A DNA stretch of 64,000 nucleotides from Pseudomonas beijingensis (GTDB taxonomy: Bacteria; Pseudomonadota; Gammaproteobacteria; Pseudomonadales; Pseudomonadaceae): positions 4,096,001-4,160,000 of the forward strand of contig NZ_CP117425.1 in assembly GCF_030687295.1 (NCBI RefSeq), written 5' to 3'. Below, one piece after another: positions 1-9,970 of this stretch (its first letter is position 1; every line of letters begins with the position of its first letter). A program made the position numbers and the translations under genes. The notes beneath the pieces were generated by a model that saw only the letters and a list, made by a program, of their open reading frames with translations, searched no databases and had not been told where the DNA came from.

Positions 1-740
1 AGTTGGTTGGTCAAGCCGGTGGCGTCGATAGCGGAGCGCAGGGCGCGTTCACCGAGGATGGTGCCGGGCGCGGCGTACAGGCTGTTGAGGAACAGTCGGC
101 TGGACGGTGAGTAAGGGCTGTAGCGCCCGGTGTCGCTGCTGAACATCGCGTGCATCGGGCTGATGGCAATGGCTTCGGCACCGCGCTCGCCAGCCACACG
201 GGCCAGTTCTTCCAGGGCCTGGGTGTCACCGAAGCCACCGTCACCGGGGCGTCGCAAGGCATACAGCTGCGCGCTCAGGCCCCAGGCCCGTGGCGTCGGG
301 TCGTCCACGGCATCGGCCACGCTGTAGCAGCGTGCGGGCGCGACGGCGAGGGTGAAATGCTGGTCCCGGATGCTGACGTGCTGATAACCCACTGGGATCA
401 TCCCCGGCAGCTTGGCGTCGGCATCGAGGTTCAGGTTCAGTGTCGCGCCGTCTTCGAGTTTGATTTCGCAAGGTGTCCCGGCCTCGAAGTAGCGGCTCAA
501 GTCCAGGCTGGCCCCGACGTCGGCGGTGATCAGCGGTGGCAGCTGATGGTTCTGTTGATCTTCCTGCAACTGCAGCAGGCTGGCGTCGATTTCCTGGGCG
601 CTGCCGGCGGGATGGCCCAGGCCAGTGAGGACTGAACGCAAGACGGCCGGCGAGACCTTCTGGGGCCGGCCGTTGGCATCGATCCAATCCACCGCCAGGC
701 CCGCTCGGCTGGCGAGGATTTCCAATTGCGCATCGCTCAT
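1..740 (-). CDS. malQ: 4-alpha-glucanotransferase (amylomaltase), N-terminal part
   Basis: The gene starts at 740 (protein begins MSDAQLEILASRAGL) and runs off the left edge, so only about 246 residues are visible. The visible part holds the N-terminal domain and the beginning of the GH77 catalytic barrel (RAWGLSAQLYALRRPGDGGFGD, then a segment ending in a FSSDTGRYSPYSPSSR-like stretch, where GH77 enzymes bind substrate). MalQ transfers glucan segments between maltodextrins in the cytoplasm. Its ATG overlaps the treZ stop by four bases (ATGA), indicating translational coupling in a glgA-treZ-malQ operon. Family assignment is firm from the motifs and operon; the catalytic acids lie outside the window. 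Confidence 0.9.
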   Translation of the reverse strand, partial: MSDAQLEILASRAGLAVDWIDANGRPQKVSPAVLRSVLTGLGHPAGSAQEIDASLLQLQEDQQNHQLPPLITADVGASLDLSRYFEAGTPCEIKLEDGATLNLNLDADAKLPGMIPVGYQHVSIRDQHFTLAVAPARCYSVADAVDDPTPRAWGLSAQLYALRRPGDGGFGDTQALEELARVAGERGAEAIAISPMHAMFSSDTGRYSPYSPSSRLFLNSLYAAPGTILGERALRSAIDATGLTNQ

Positions 741-2539
741 AGGCGCTCTCCAGTGATGTTGGGCAAGGTTGTCGCCTGCGTCAGACTGACCAGCGCGCTG
801 TGGGGCGCAAGGACGCCCTGTTGCAACAGACCCATGACGTGCTGCGGATGTTCGAAAAGAATGCGTGCCTCTTCCGGGGCGTGGTGTTCGACGGGCTGAT
901 CACCAAGGTTCAGGTCGATGCGCAACACACTGCCATCGCCCAGTCGCCAGCGCGCGCAGACGGCGCCGTTGCCCAGCACATCGGCCCCCAGGGCCTGGGC
1001 GCCGGGCAGGCGCGGGACGATCTCTTCACGGCGGATTTTCAGCAGTTGGCGATACAGCGCCTCGCTGGCCTGCTGTTCCGCTCGTTGCGGTTCCAGGCTT
1101 GGCCGTGAAGCCTCGAAGGTGCTGGCCGCGTTCGGGTCGGGAATCCGCTCGCGTGTCTGCGGATCGGCAAAGGCACTGAACGCCTTGAACTCGTTGCGTC
1201 GGCCTTCGCGCACCAGCTCTGCCAGCTCGCCGTGATGACTGGTAAAGAACAGGAACGGTTGTTCGGCCGCCACCTCGTCGCCCATGAACAGCAGTGGGAT
1301 CATCGGTGACAACAGCAACAATGCCGTCGCCGCTTGCACGGCCTGGGGCGCGGCAAGCTGATGCAGGCGTTCGCCCAGGGCACGGTTGCCAACCTGGTCG
1401 TGGTTCTGCAGGAACAGCACGAACGCGCTCGGTGGCAAGTGACCGCTGGGTTCTCCCCGGGATTCGCCGTGGCGATTGAGGTGGCCCTGGAAGACGAAAC
1501 CCTGGCTCAGGCAGCGTGCCAGTTGTTCCGTCGGTTGCTCGGCATAGTCGGCGTAGTAGGCGTCGGTCTCACCGGTCAGCAGCACGTGGAGGGCATTGTG
1601 GCCATCGTCGTTCCACTGAGCGTCGTAGCCCTGTTCCAGCAGGCTGGCCTGGTTGTGTTCGTTTTCCACGGTTAGCCAGACATGCCGGATCGGATCTACC
1701 TGTTCGCGCACCCTGGCCGCCAGTTCCTGGAGGAAGTCCGGGTCTTCGATGGCGTGTACCGCGTCGAGGCGCAGGCCGTCGAAACGGTACTCCAGCAACC
1801 ACATGAGCGCATTGTCGATAAAGAAGTCCCGCACTTCGCGGCGGCGGAAATCAATCGCCGCGCCCCAGGGTGTGTGCTTGTCTTCGCGGAAGAAGCCCTT
1901 GGCATAGCGGTGCAGGTAATTGCCGTCGGGGCCGAAGTGGTTGTAGACCACATCCAGAATGACGGACAGCCCATGGCCGTGGGCGCTGTCGATCAGATGC
2001 TTGAGCTGTTCAGGTGTGCCGTAGGAGGCTTGGGGTGCGTAGGGCAGGACCCCGTCGTAGCCCCAGTTGCGATCGCCGGGAAACTGCGCCAGTGGCATCA
2101 GCTCGATGGCGGTGACGCCCAACCCGGCCAGGCGAGCCAAATGCTGTTCGACGCCGTTGAAGCCGCCCAGGGCGCCCACGTGCAATTCGTAGATCACGGC
2201 TTCGTGCCAGGGGCGGCCGGACCATTGGGTGTGCCGCCACGGGTAGGCATGCGGGTCGACCACCACGCTGTGGCGGTCGATGTCGCCGGCCTGGGCGCGA
2301 GAGGCCGGGTCCGGCACCTCCAGCTCGCCATCGATGTTGTAGCGATAGCGGGTGCCGGCGGGGCAACGGGTCTGGATCATGAACCAGCCGTCGGCTTGGG
2401 GCAGTAGCGGTATTGAATCTCCAGTGTCGAGTTCGACACTGACAAAAAAAGCATCCGGGGCCCAGAGGGCGAAGCGGGTGTGCTCGTCATCCAGCATGAC
2501 CGCCCCGTGGGTCCATGTCTCAGGCGTCCTTGACGTCAT
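737..2539 (-). CDS. treZ: Malto-oligosyltrehalose trehalohydrolase
   Basis: This 600-residue GH13 enzyme releases trehalose from malto-oligosyltrehalose made by TreY. An N-terminal beta-sandwich (about residues 10-110) precedes the barrel. Visible GH13 motifs are DVVYNHFGPDGNY (near 196), GLRLDAVHAI with the nucleophile D259, TVENEHN with the acid E292, and FLQNHDQVGN with D381; the last is characteristic of TreZ. Length agrees with the family. The start has a GAGGTAACAATG ribosome site seven bases after the glgA stop, and the stop overlaps malQ. TreY itself is not in the window but is expected beyond the left edge in this type of cluster. Confidence 0.93.
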   Translation of the reverse strand: MTSRTPETWTHGAVMLDDEHTRFALWAPDAFFVSVELDTGDSIPLLPQADGWFMIQTRCPAGTRYRYNIDGELEVPDPASRAQAGDIDRHSVVVDPHAYPWRHTQWSGRPWHEAVIYELHVGALGGFNGVEQHLARLAGLGVTAIELMPLAQFPGDRNWGYDGVLPYAPQASYGTPEQLKHLIDSAHGHGLSVILDVVYNHFGPDGNYLHRYAKGFFREDKHTPWGAAIDFRRREVRDFFIDNALMWLLEYRFDGLRLDAVHAIEDPDFLQELAARVREQVDPIRHVWLTVENEHNQASLLEQGYDAQWNDDGHNALHVLLTGETDAYYADYAEQPTEQLARCLSQGFVFQGHLNRHGESRGEPSGHLPPSAFVLFLQNHDQVGNRALGERLHQLAAPQAVQAATALLLLSPMIPLLFMGDEVAAEQPFLFFTSHHGELAELVREGRRNEFKAFSAFADPQTRERIPDPNAASTFEASRPSLEPQRAEQQASEALYRQLLKIRREEIVPRLPGAQALGADVLGNGAVCARWRLGDGSVLRIDLNLGDQPVEHHAPEEARILFEHPQHVMGLLQQGVLAPHSALVSLTQATTLPNITGERL

Positions 2540-2546
2540 TGTTACC

Positions 2547-4118
2547 TCATTGTCTGGCCGATTTTCCCAGTGACTTCGCCACCAGCTGTTCGTAGAGTTC
2601 GGCGTAGGGTTCCACGGCCTTGCACCAGTTGAACGGCGCAGACATGGCCCGGCAGCGCATGGCGTTGAGCAGGTCGGGGAATTCGAAGACCTTGAAGGCT
2701 CGGCTCAAGGCTTGTTGATAGCTCTCTACGGTGGATTCATCGAACAGGAAGCCGGTGATGCCATCTTCGATGGTGTCCGCCAGGCCTCCGGTATTGCGCG
2801 CCACCGGCAGCGAGCCGAAACGTTGGGCGTACATCTGGCTCAAGCCGCAGGGCTCATAGCGCGACGGCATCAGCAGGAAATCGCTGCCGGCGAACATCCG
2901 CCGCGCATCGGTTTCGTTGAAGCCGATGCGCACGCCGATGCGGCCGGGAAAGCGCAGCGCCAGCTCGCGCATGGCCTGTTCTTCCTCGGGTTCGCCGCGG
3001 CCGATGATGGCGATCTGGCCGCCGGACTCGACGATGAACTCGGCGACCGCTTCGGTCAGGTCCAGGCCTTTCTGGTAGACCAGGCGCGACACCACGGCGA
3101 ACAATGGGCCCGTGGAATCGTCGAGACCAAACAGTTCCCGTACATGGCTCGCGTTGACGGACTTGCCTTCCCAGTCGCCCATGGCGAACTGGCGAAACAG
3201 GTGAGTGTCGGTGGCCGAGTCCCAGCTTTCATCGATGCCGTTGGGGATGCCGCTGAGCAAGCCTTGTTGGGTCTTGGCCGCGAGGAAACCGTCGAGCCCG
3301 CAACCAAACGCCGGGGTGGTGATCTCCTGGGCGTAGGTGGCGCTGACGGTGGTGATATGGCTGGAGTAGGCCATCCCGGCCTTGAGGAACGACAATTTGC
3401 CGTAGAACTCCATGCCTTCCTGTTGCAGGGCGTGCTCGGGGATGCCCAGTTCCGGGCAGGAGGCCAAGCTGACCACACCCTGGTACGCCAGGTTGTGGAT
3501 GGTAAACAGGGTCGGGGTGCGTTGCCCGCGCCAGTGCATGTACGCCGGCGCCAACCCGGCTGGCCAGTCGTGGGCGTGGACCAGGTCCGGGCACCAATGG
3601 ATCTGCGCCAGGTTGGCGGCGATGTCGGCAGCCGCCAAGCCCAGGCGGGCGAAGCGAATGTGGTTGTCGGGCCAGTCGCGGCCGTTGTTGGCACCGTAGG
3701 GCGAGCCTTCGCGGGCAAACAGTTCCGGGCAGATCAGTACGTAGATCACCAGGCCGTCGGCCATGTCCATGCGCCCGATCTTGCAGGGCGGCAGCGCGGC
3801 GTGGCCGCCCAGCTCGCCGACGACGTGGATCGGATTGCCGCTGTTCATCACTTGCGGATAACCAGGGATCAACACCCGGACATCATGCAGCCCGGCCATG
3901 GCCCGGGGCAGTGCCGAGGACACGTCGCCCAGGCCGCCGGTCTTGACCAGGTCGGCGATTTCCGAGGTGACGAACAGGACTTTCTTGCGATTGGGGTTCT
4001 GTCGAACGACGGGGAGCAGTGCCTTGCCGCCGGTGGCCAGCACCGGGGCCGTCGGCGATTCGGCCGCCGGCGGTAATTGAGAACGGACGTGTTGTGGTTC
4101 CAAGGCAGCACTGATCAT
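2547..4118 (-). CDS. glgA: Glycogen synthase (ADP-glucose, GT5)
   Basis: The 523-residue product is a GT5 starch/glycogen synthase using ADP-glucose. The KTGGLGDV motif (ADP-glucose binding) lies near residue 57 after an approximately 45-residue N-terminal extension, and the C-terminal Rossmann domain shows SRYEPCGLSQMYAQRFG and NTGGLADT. I chose the ATG at 4118 because GGGAG lies six bases upstream; the reading frame stays open to 4208 but the extra residues are not protein-like. It is the first gene of the glgA-treZ-malQ operon and presumably supplies the alpha-glucan that the TreY/TreZ route converts to trehalose. The long intergenic region upstream presumably holds its promoter. Confidence 0.93.
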   Translation of the reverse strand: MISAALEPQHVRSQLPPAAESPTAPVLATGGKALLPVVRQNPNRKKVLFVTSEIADLVKTGGLGDVSSALPRAMAGLHDVRVLIPGYPQVMNSGNPIHVVGELGGHAALPPCKIGRMDMADGLVIYVLICPELFAREGSPYGANNGRDWPDNHIRFARLGLAAADIAANLAQIHWCPDLVHAHDWPAGLAPAYMHWRGQRTPTLFTIHNLAYQGVVSLASCPELGIPEHALQQEGMEFYGKLSFLKAGMAYSSHITTVSATYAQEITTPAFGCGLDGFLAAKTQQGLLSGIPNGIDESWDSATDTHLFRQFAMGDWEGKSVNASHVRELFGLDDSTGPLFAVVSRLVYQKGLDLTEAVAEFIVESGGQIAIIGRGEPEEEQAMRELALRFPGRIGVRIGFNETDARRMFAGSDFLLMPSRYEPCGLSQMYAQRFGSLPVARNTGGLADTIEDGITGFLFDESTVESYQQALSRAFKVFEFPDLLNAMRCRAMSAPFNWCKAVEPYAELYEQLVAKSLGKSARQ

Positions 4119-4646
4119 ACATATCTCCCATTTTCTCGATCTGTTTCCGGCACGCGCCAGAGCTGTTGTTTCATTGGCCAAATCCTGCGGCCAGGCGCAC
4201 AAGCGCAACGCAAGGAAAGCGAACGGCTACCCAAACGCGGCGAAGCGAATCAGCTGAAGGAGCTGTTGCAATGACCAGTGCAAGGACTGCACCAGTCGCT
4301 GTTGCCCTACCTCTAACCTGACCTGTCGCCGTTGCGAAAAGTTTCGACTTTTTTTCGTCTGGATGACCGGTCGGTTTTCCCCCCGGTTAGGCAGTCTAGG
4401 TCAGATCCTAGAGCGGTGCGCCTCGGTTCGTCGCATTGTCCGACAATCACGTTTTTTAGCGGCAATGTCTTACACGACGAAGAGGAATACGCACCGACGA
4501 AGTGCAGTTTCCTGCAAAGAAAAAAGTGTAGGGGGAGGGGGTTGGTTCATTGGCGTGCGCGATGGAATGGCGTGTTGCACCATCAAGGGGCGGGTGGAAT
4601 AGAGGCGTTTTAATGGCCAATAACACCCTGGGAAACACACTGTCTC
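4119..4646. other. Intergenic region upstream of glgA
   Basis: About 530 bases without a supportable gene. Short open frames on both strands lack plausible ribosome sites and protein-like composition. It should carry the glgA promoter on the minus strand; the A/T-rich stretches around 4340-4360 and 4515-4535 are the only notable features, and I could not assign a promoter with confidence. Confidence 0.5.
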
Positions 4647-4736
4647 CTGTGGGAGCGAGCTTGCTCGCGATAGCGGTGTGTCAGCCACAAACCTTGCAAC
4701 TGATCCTCCGCTATCGCGAGCAAGCTCGCTCCCACA
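4647..4736. repeat. REP pair (BIME)
   Basis: Two inverted REP units, CTGTGGGAGCGAGCTTGCTC followed about 30 bases later by its reverse complement GAGCAAGCTCGCTCCCACA. Typical Pseudomonas intergenic palindrome, here between the glgA promoter region and the end of the hydroxyacid dehydrogenase gene. Confidence 0.9.
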
Positions 4737-4766
4737 AGGGGCATGATGGTGGGTGATGTAGCGGGT

Positions 4767-5729
4767 TCAACCCGCCGGCGTCAGCAATCGAATCGGCGTG
4801 CCCTTTGCCCAGGCCTGCAGGTCTTCGATCATCAGGGAATAGAACTGTTGGTAATTCTGTCGGCTGACGTAACCCACATGAGGCGTGGCCAGTACGTTGT
4901 CCAGGGTGCGGAAGGGATGGTCGGCAGGCAGGGGTTCCTGGGCGAAGACGTCCAGGGCGGCGCCAGCCAGGCGCTGGTGCTGGAGGGCGTCGATCAGGGC
5001 GGTTTCGTCGACGATCGGCCCGCGGGAGGTGTTGACCAGCAGCGCTTCGGGTTTCATCCAGCCCAGCGCCTGGGCATCCACCAGGCCGCGAGTGCGTTCG
5101 CCGAGCACCAGGTGGATCGAGAGAATGTCGGCCTGTTCGAACAACGCCTGCTTGCTGACGTAGGTCACGCCGACTTCGGCAGCCCGCTCGGCGCTGAGGT
5201 TCTGGCTCCAGGCGATGACCCGCATGCCGAACACCTGGCCGAACTGCGCCACCCGTGTGCCGATGCTACCCAGGCCGAGGATCGCCAGTGTCTTGCCGTG
5301 CAGGTCGCCGCCCAGGCCTTGCTGCCACAGGCCGGCGCGCAAGGCAGTGGCTTCCGGCACCAGGTTGCGGGTCAGGGCCATGATCAGCGCCCAGGTCAAT
5401 TCGGGTGCGGCGTGCTTGTAGCTATCGGTGCCGCACACCTGGATGCCCAGCTCGGCAGCGGCCTTCAGGTCCAGGGCGGCATTGCGCATGCCGCCGGTAA
5501 GCAGCAGCTTGAGATTGGGCAGGCGGTGCAGCAGGCCTTCGTCGAACACGGTGCGTTCGCGCATCACGCAAATCACTTCGAAGCGCTGCAAGCGTTCGGC
5601 GAGGGTGTCGCGGTCGGCGGGGTAGTCGTGGAGAAACGTCACCTGGCCGATGCTGTCCAGCACCGACCAGTCCACCACATCGCGTGCCACATCTTGCCAA
5701 TCGTCTATGACTGCTATTTGCACCGCCAT
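4767..5729 (-). CDS. D-2-hydroxyacid dehydrogenase family protein
   Basis: The 320-residue protein belongs to the D-isomer-specific 2-hydroxyacid dehydrogenases, NAD(P)-dependent cytoplasmic oxidoreductases. The Rossmann motif GLGSIG is at 152-157, and the catalytic triad is visible as R236 (NTSRGPIV), E265 (VFAQEPLP) and H284 (ATPHVGY). The start at 5729 follows GAGGTGTTCC; the frame is open much further upstream, but that part is a shadow of the hydrolase gene. It follows the alpha/beta hydrolase gene by only 11 bases, so the two are probably co-transcribed. Substrate cannot be read from the sequence; phosphoglycerate-, glyoxylate- and hydroxypyruvate-type activities all remain possible. 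Confidence 0.9.
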   Translation of the reverse strand: MAVQIAVIDDWQDVARDVVDWSVLDSIGQVTFLHDYPADRDTLAERLQRFEVICVMRERTVFDEGLLHRLPNLKLLLTGGMRNAALDLKAAAELGIQVCGTDSYKHAAPELTWALIMALTRNLVPEATALRAGLWQQGLGGDLHGKTLAILGLGSIGTRVAQFGQVFGMRVIAWSQNLSAERAAEVGVTYVSKQALFEQADILSIHLVLGERTRGLVDAQALGWMKPEALLVNTSRGPIVDETALIDALQHQRLAGAALDVFAQEPLPADHPFRTLDNVLATPHVGYVSRQNYQQFYSLMIEDLQAWAKGTPIRLLTPAG

Positions 5730-5740
5730 GGAACACCTCG

Positions 5741-6772
5741 TCAGGGAATGGGTTTGTCCAGCCAGCCCAGCAGGGCCTTGTGGAATCGATCCGGCTCTTC
5801 CATCTGCGGGGCATGCCCCAGATTGGGGAACTCCACCAGGGTCGAGCGGGGAATCAGCCCGGCCACCTGCTTGCCCAGTACCTCGTAGTGGCCCAGTTTG
5901 GCTTTGACCGCCGGCGGCGCGATGTCGCTGCCGATGGCGGTGGTGTCGGAGGTACCGATCAACAGCAGGGTGGGCACGGTCAGGTCCTTGAACTCGTAAT
6001 AGACCGGCTGGGTGAAGATCATGTCGTAGATCAGCGCCGAGTTCCACGCCACTTGCATATGACCCGGGCCCTTGTTCAAGCCGGCGAGCATGTCCACCCA
6101 ACGGTCGAACTCAGGCTTCCAGCGGCCGGCGTAATAGGTCGTGCGCTCGTAATTGCGAATGCCCTCGGCGGTGACTTTCAGCTCACGGGCGTACCATTGG
6201 TCCACGGTGCGATAGGGCACGCCCATGGCTTTCCAGTCTTCCAGGCCGATGGGGTTGACCATTGCCAGGCGCTCGACCTGATCGGGAAACTGCAAGGCGT
6301 AGCGGGTGGCGAGCATGCCGCCGGTGGAATGGCCGAGGACGATGGCGTTCTGTACACCGAGGGCCTTGAGCAAGGCTTGGGTGTTGGTCGCCAGTTGCTG
6401 GAAGCTGTACTGGTAATGCTCGGGTTTGCTCGAGGTGCAGAAACCGACCTGGTCCGCCGCGATGACCCGGTAGCCGGCCTCGCTCAACACCTTGATCGAA
6501 TCGCCCCAGGTGGCGGCGCAGAAATTCTTGCCGTGCATCAGCACCACGGTACGGCCATTGACCTTGCCTTGGGCCGGCACGTCCATATAGCCCATCTGCA
6601 ACGATTTGCCCTGGGACTGGAAGGCGAAGTGCTTGAGGGTATAGGGGTATTCGAAGCCCTCCAGCTGAGCGCCGTAGGCCGGGCCTTCCGGCGGGGTGGC
6701 GGCCTGGGCGAGCAGGGGCAGGGCGGCGGTGAAGAGCAGGCTGGGCAACCAGCGCGTGGGGGTTCGGGACAT
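5741..6772 (-). CDS. Exported alpha/beta hydrolase
   Basis: This 343-residue alpha/beta-hydrolase has an N-terminal signal peptide (WLPSLLFTAALPLLAQAA, cleavage near residue 25), so it is probably periplasmic. The nucleophile elbow GHSTGG places the catalytic serine at 149; the oxyanion region is LMHGKNF near 78-84, and the acid and base are probably in the GTSDTT and NLGHAPQME segments. The ATG at 6772 is preferred over the in-frame TTG at 6778 because AAGGAG lies seven bases before it. It sits in a minus-strand group with a hydroxyacid dehydrogenase downstream. Substrate unknown; esterase, lactonase or haloperoxidase-like activity are all conceivable. Confidence 0.85.
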   Translation of the reverse strand: MSRTPTRWLPSLLFTAALPLLAQAATPPEGPAYGAQLEGFEYPYTLKHFAFQSQGKSLQMGYMDVPAQGKVNGRTVVLMHGKNFCAATWGDSIKVLSEAGYRVIAADQVGFCTSSKPEHYQYSFQQLATNTQALLKALGVQNAIVLGHSTGGMLATRYALQFPDQVERLAMVNPIGLEDWKAMGVPYRTVDQWYARELKVTAEGIRNYERTTYYAGRWKPEFDRWVDMLAGLNKGPGHMQVAWNSALIYDMIFTQPVYYEFKDLTVPTLLLIGTSDTTAIGSDIAPPAVKAKLGHYEVLGKQVAGLIPRSTLVEFPNLGHAPQMEEPDRFHKALLGWLDKPIP

Positions 6773-6857
6773 GGTCAATCTCCTTGTGGCCGCGGCCGAT
6801 CCTGGCGCGACCCGATTATGGCGGTATTAACCACAGGCAACCGAACGGACCGAATGT

Positions 6858-7292
6858 TCAACCCATCCAGCCCAACGTGGCGAGGGCGAGCACGCCATAG
6901 CGCAGGCCCTTGGCCAGGGTCACGATCAGCAGGAAGCGCCGCCACGGCTCGCCCATCACCCCGGCCACCAGGGTCAACGGATCGCCGATGATCGGCAGCC
7001 AACTGAGCAGCAGCGACCAGCGGCCGAAGCGCTGGTAACGCACGCGAGCCTTGTCCAGGTGAGCCGGGCTGACCGGGAACCAGCGTCGGTCCTTGAAGTG
7101 CTCCAGGCGCGTGCCCAGCCACCAGTTCACCAGCGAACCCAGGACGTTGCCGACAGTGGCGACCCCCAGCAACAGCCAGGTTTCGTGGCGCTCGCTGAGC
7201 AGCAGGCCGACCAACAAGGCCTCCGACTGCAGCGGCAACAAGGTCGCCGCACCGAAAGCCGCCAGGAACAAGCCGATATAGGCTTCGCCCAT
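6858..7292 (-). CDS. YqaA/DedA-like small membrane protein
   Basis: A 144-residue inner-membrane protein with hydrophobic segments near 5-30, 38-58, 92-112 and 120-142. The sequence LPIIGDPLTLVAGVMG is the short conserved core of the SNARE-associated/VTT (DedA-YqaA) family, whose members are linked to lipid translocation and membrane homeostasis. Its ATG shares one base with the stop of the DUF411 gene (TGATG), so the two are translationally coupled. This pairing suggests a role in envelope or metal stress, but that is an inference. Confidence 0.82.
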   Translation of the reverse strand: MGEAYIGLFLAAFGAATLLPLQSEALLVGLLLSERHETWLLLGVATVGNVLGSLVNWWLGTRLEHFKDRRWFPVSPAHLDKARVRYQRFGRWSLLLSWLPIIGDPLTLVAGVMGEPWRRFLLIVTLAKGLRYGVLALATLGWMG

Positions 7293-7738
7293 CAGTGGGC
7301 CGGGTAATCCGCCACTACGGTTTGGGTCCCGTCTTTCTTCAGGCCAATCACTTGATAGGCATCGCTCATGCCGTCCATTTCCATGCCGGGCGAGCCCATG
7401 GGCATGCCCGGCGCGGCCACGCCGAGCAAGTCATCGCGCTTGCTCAACGCCAGCACCTGATCGGCCGGGACATGGCCTTCGACGAATTTGCCGTTGATTT
7501 CGGCGGTGTGGCAGGAACGCAGGTTTGGCGCCACGCCCAGGCGTTGCTTGACCGAACTCATGTCGGCCTCGACATGGTCGTTGACCTTGAAGCCGTTTTC
7601 TTGCAGATGCGAGATCCACTTCTTGCAGCAGCCGCAATTGGCGTCGCGGTGCACATCGATGGCGACGGGTTCGGCGGCCTGGGCCAAGGTAGTCATGAAC
7701 AGGGTGCTCAAGGCGAGCAGGTGCAGGGGGTTGGCCAT
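7292..7738 (-). CDS. DUF411 periplasmic metal-binding protein
   Basis: The 148-residue protein has a signal peptide (residues 1-21, ending AQAAE) and the DUF411 signature: NCGCCKKW near 34-41 and the C-terminal GMPMGSPGME near 115-124. The clustered cysteines and Met/His residues fit copper or other soft-metal binding; DUF411 proteins often lie in copper or silver resistance loci. No other metal-resistance gene lies beside it, only the overlapping YqaA-like gene. The ribosome site is weak (GAGACC ten bases upstream). Confidence 0.85.
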   Translation of the reverse strand: MANPLHLLALSTLFMTTLAQAAEPVAIDVHRDANCGCCKKWISHLQENGFKVNDHVEADMSSVKQRLGVAPNLRSCHTAEINGKFVEGHVPADQVLALSKRDDLLGVAAPGMPMGSPGMEMDGMSDAYQVIGLKKDGTQTVVADYPAH

Positions 7739-7854
7739 GAAGAAGGTCTCGTGTCGAACGGTTTGGCGGGAGGATAACAGAGTAGCGAGGGCAAGCTGAC
7801 AGGGGGCTGAGGCGGGGATTACACAATTGTCAGGCTGGAAGGACGAACGCAGTC

Positions 7855-7948
7855 TTGTGGGAGCTAGCTAGCTTGCTCGCGATAGCGGTTTGTCAGTCAC
7901 AATCTTGCAACTGATCCGACTCTATCGCGAGCAAGCTTTGCTCCCACA
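7855..7948. repeat. REP pair (BIME)
   Basis: Inverted pair of REP units; the left arm carries a small duplication (GAGCTAGCTAGCTTGCTCGC), the right arm reads GCGAGCAAGCTTTGCTCCCAC. It lies between the DUF411 gene and the 3' end of the chemoreceptor gene. Confidence 0.85.
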
Positions 7949-7975
7949 GATCTGACACAGGTGAATGGAGACGCT

Positions 7976-9970
7976 TCAGCGCACCTTGAACCGCCCCATG
8001 ATCGTATTCACCCGACTATTGGCGTCCAGCAGTTGCCGGGTGTTGGCCTCGCTGGCCAGGCCACTTTCCACCAGTTCCTCCACCATGTGGCGGATTTGCA
8101 CCATGCTGCGATTGATCTCCTCGGTCACCGCGCTCTGTTGCTCGGCGGCCGTAGCGATCTGGGTGCTGAGGCTGTTGATCTGGCTGACCGAGCCGGCCAT
8201 TTCGTCCAGGCCCGAGTTGACCCTAGAGGTCGCATCGGCCGCCGACTGGCAACTGGCCTGGGTGTTTTCCATGGCCGAGACCGACGAGCTCACGCCTTGG
8301 GTCAGGCGGGTCAGCATTTCGTTGATTTCCGAGGTACTGGCCTGGGTACGGGCGGCGAGGGCGCGGACTTCGTCGGCCACCACGGCAAAACCACGGCCTT
8401 GCTCCCCGGCACGGGCAGCCTCAATAGCGGCGTTGAGCGCCAGCAGGTTGGTCTGCCCGGCGATGGCGCCGATCACGCCCAGGATCTCGGTGATGCGCTG
8501 GGCGTCTTGTTGCATGCTCTCGACCTTGCGGGTGGCGCTGGCGACTTCATCGATCAACGCCACCACACTGCTGGAGGCCTCACCGACCACGACGCGGGAG
8601 CGATCGGCATGCTCGTTGGCGCGTTGGGTGAACGCCGCAGTCTCGGCCGCGTTTTGCGCGACGCTTTCAGCCGTAGAGCTCATCTGGGTGATGGCGGTCA
8701 CGGTCTGGTCGGTTTCCGAGGCGTGGCGCATCAGGATTTCGCTGGTATGGGCCGAGGTCCGTTGCAGATCGCCCAGGCTCGACGCCATGGCGCCGGTGGC
8801 CTGGGTGACTTCACCGATCATGCCTTGCAGGTAGGCGATGAAGCGGTTGACCGAATGACCGATCGCCCCCAATTCATCCTCGGCCCGGATGGTGATGCGT
8901 CGGGTCAGGTCGGCATCGCCGGTGGACAAGGCGTCGATGTTGCCTTTGAGCACCTTCATGCGATGGGTCAACTGGCGGATCGCGTAAAGCTGCATCAAGA
9001 CCAGCAGGATCACCATCGGGATCTGCAGCAGGCTCAGCGTGCTCAGCACATCGTCGCGCTGGGCGGTGATCAGGCGGGTTGGCAATGCGGTCGCCAGGAA
9101 CCACGGCGAACCTTCGATAGGGCGCATGAAGAAGGTGCTGGCCTCGCCCTTGTTGTCGAACTCGACCCGCTGCAACGGCTGGTCGCGCTGGGCCAGGCCC
9201 GCCTTGACCTGGGCGGCGAATGGCGAGGTGGCCGCCAGTTCGCTGATGTTCTTCAGCACGATCGGCCCGCTGATGCGCGAACTGTTGCTGATGATCTTGC
9301 CGTCGCCTTCGACGATCAGCATCTCGGCGCTCAGGTCGGCTTCCTTGCGTGCCACCAGCTCATTGAAGAAGCCCAGGGTCACGTCGATGGTGGACACGCC
9401 GTAAGGCACGCCGTTTTTCTGGATGGCCATGGCGCAGTTGGTGCGCGGTTCGGCGCTGGCGTCATCTTTATAGGCCGCAGCCCAGGCGCATTTGCCCGGT
9501 GGAGTGGCCATGCCGCCCTTGTGCCAGGGTTGTTCGTAATAGTTGGGCGCGGCGTCACTGTTCCAGAAGGTATTGACCACCAGTTTGCCGGACGCGTCGC
9601 GGTGCCAGAACGTGCTGAACTTGCTGCGACCCTCGGCCCGCTGGTTGGGCAAGGGCCAGATCCCGCCGCCGAAGACTTTCAACTCGCCGTACTGATCCAC
9701 CAGCCCCGGCAACACTTTGTCGATGGCATCGCTGTCGAGCAGCGGGATGGTCTGGGTGATGCTGCGTTGCTGCGCCTGTACCTTGTTCAATTCGCCCTGG
9801 ATCTGCTCGGCAACCTCGGCGATGCGGTTCAGGACCACTTGCTCTTCGGTGTGGCGCAGCTTGGGCGCGACCAGGTAACTGATGCCCACCACCGTCAGGA
9901 GGGACAGCACCAGCATGAAAATAACCAGAAACAGGGTGTAGCGTGCCTGAATAGTTCGGAATGAAGGCAT
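7976..9970 (-). CDS. Methyl-accepting chemotaxis protein with dCache sensor
   Basis: The 664-residue chemoreceptor has a first membrane helix (about 10-32), a periplasmic double-Cache domain (about 40-280), a second helix (about 287-308), HAMP (to about 365) and a cytoplasmic signalling domain whose hairpin tip reads [20 protein letters not shown]. It signals to CheA/CheW. The start at 9970 follows AAGGA eight bases upstream; the frame is open to 10102 but the extension would precede the first membrane helix with a disordered stretch. The amino-acid-binding R-x-W-Y pattern of PctA-like receptors is not evident in the [15 protein letters not shown] region, so the ligand is not predicted. Confidence 0.93.
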   Translation of the reverse strand: MPSFRTIQARYTLFLVIFMLVLSLLTVVGISYLVAPKLRHTEEQVVLNRIAEVAEQIQGELNKVQAQQRSITQTIPLLDSDAIDKVLPGLVDQYGELKVFGGGIWPLPNQRAEGRSKFSTFWHRDASGKLVVNTFWNSDAAPNYYEQPWHKGGMATPPGKCAWAAAYKDDASAEPRTNCAMAIQKNGVPYGVSTIDVTLGFFNELVARKEADLSAEMLIVEGDGKIISNSSRISGPIVLKNISELAATSPFAAQVKAGLAQRDQPLQRVEFDNKGEASTFFMRPIEGSPWFLATALPTRLITAQRDDVLSTLSLLQIPMVILLVLMQLYAIRQLTHRMKVLKGNIDALSTGDADLTRRITIRAEDELGAIGHSVNRFIAYLQGMIGEVTQATGAMASSLGDLQRTSAHTSEILMRHASETDQTVTAITQMSSTAESVAQNAAETAAFTQRANEHADRSRVVVGEASSSVVALIDEVASATRKVESMQQDAQRITEILGVIGAIAGQTNLLALNAAIEAARAGEQGRGFAVVADEVRALAARTQASTSEINEMLTRLTQGVSSSVSAMENTQASCQSAADATSRVNSGLDEMAGSVSQINSLSTQIATAAEQQSAVTEEINRSMVQIRHMVEELVESGLASEANTRQLLDANSRVNTIMGRFKVR

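Noticed and set aside
7961..9964. 667-residue open frame antisense to the chemoreceptor gene
   Set aside because: It is the GC-rich antisense shadow of a gene with canonical MCP motifs; its composition (His/Gln/Gly-rich) is typical of such shadows and there is no ribosome site.
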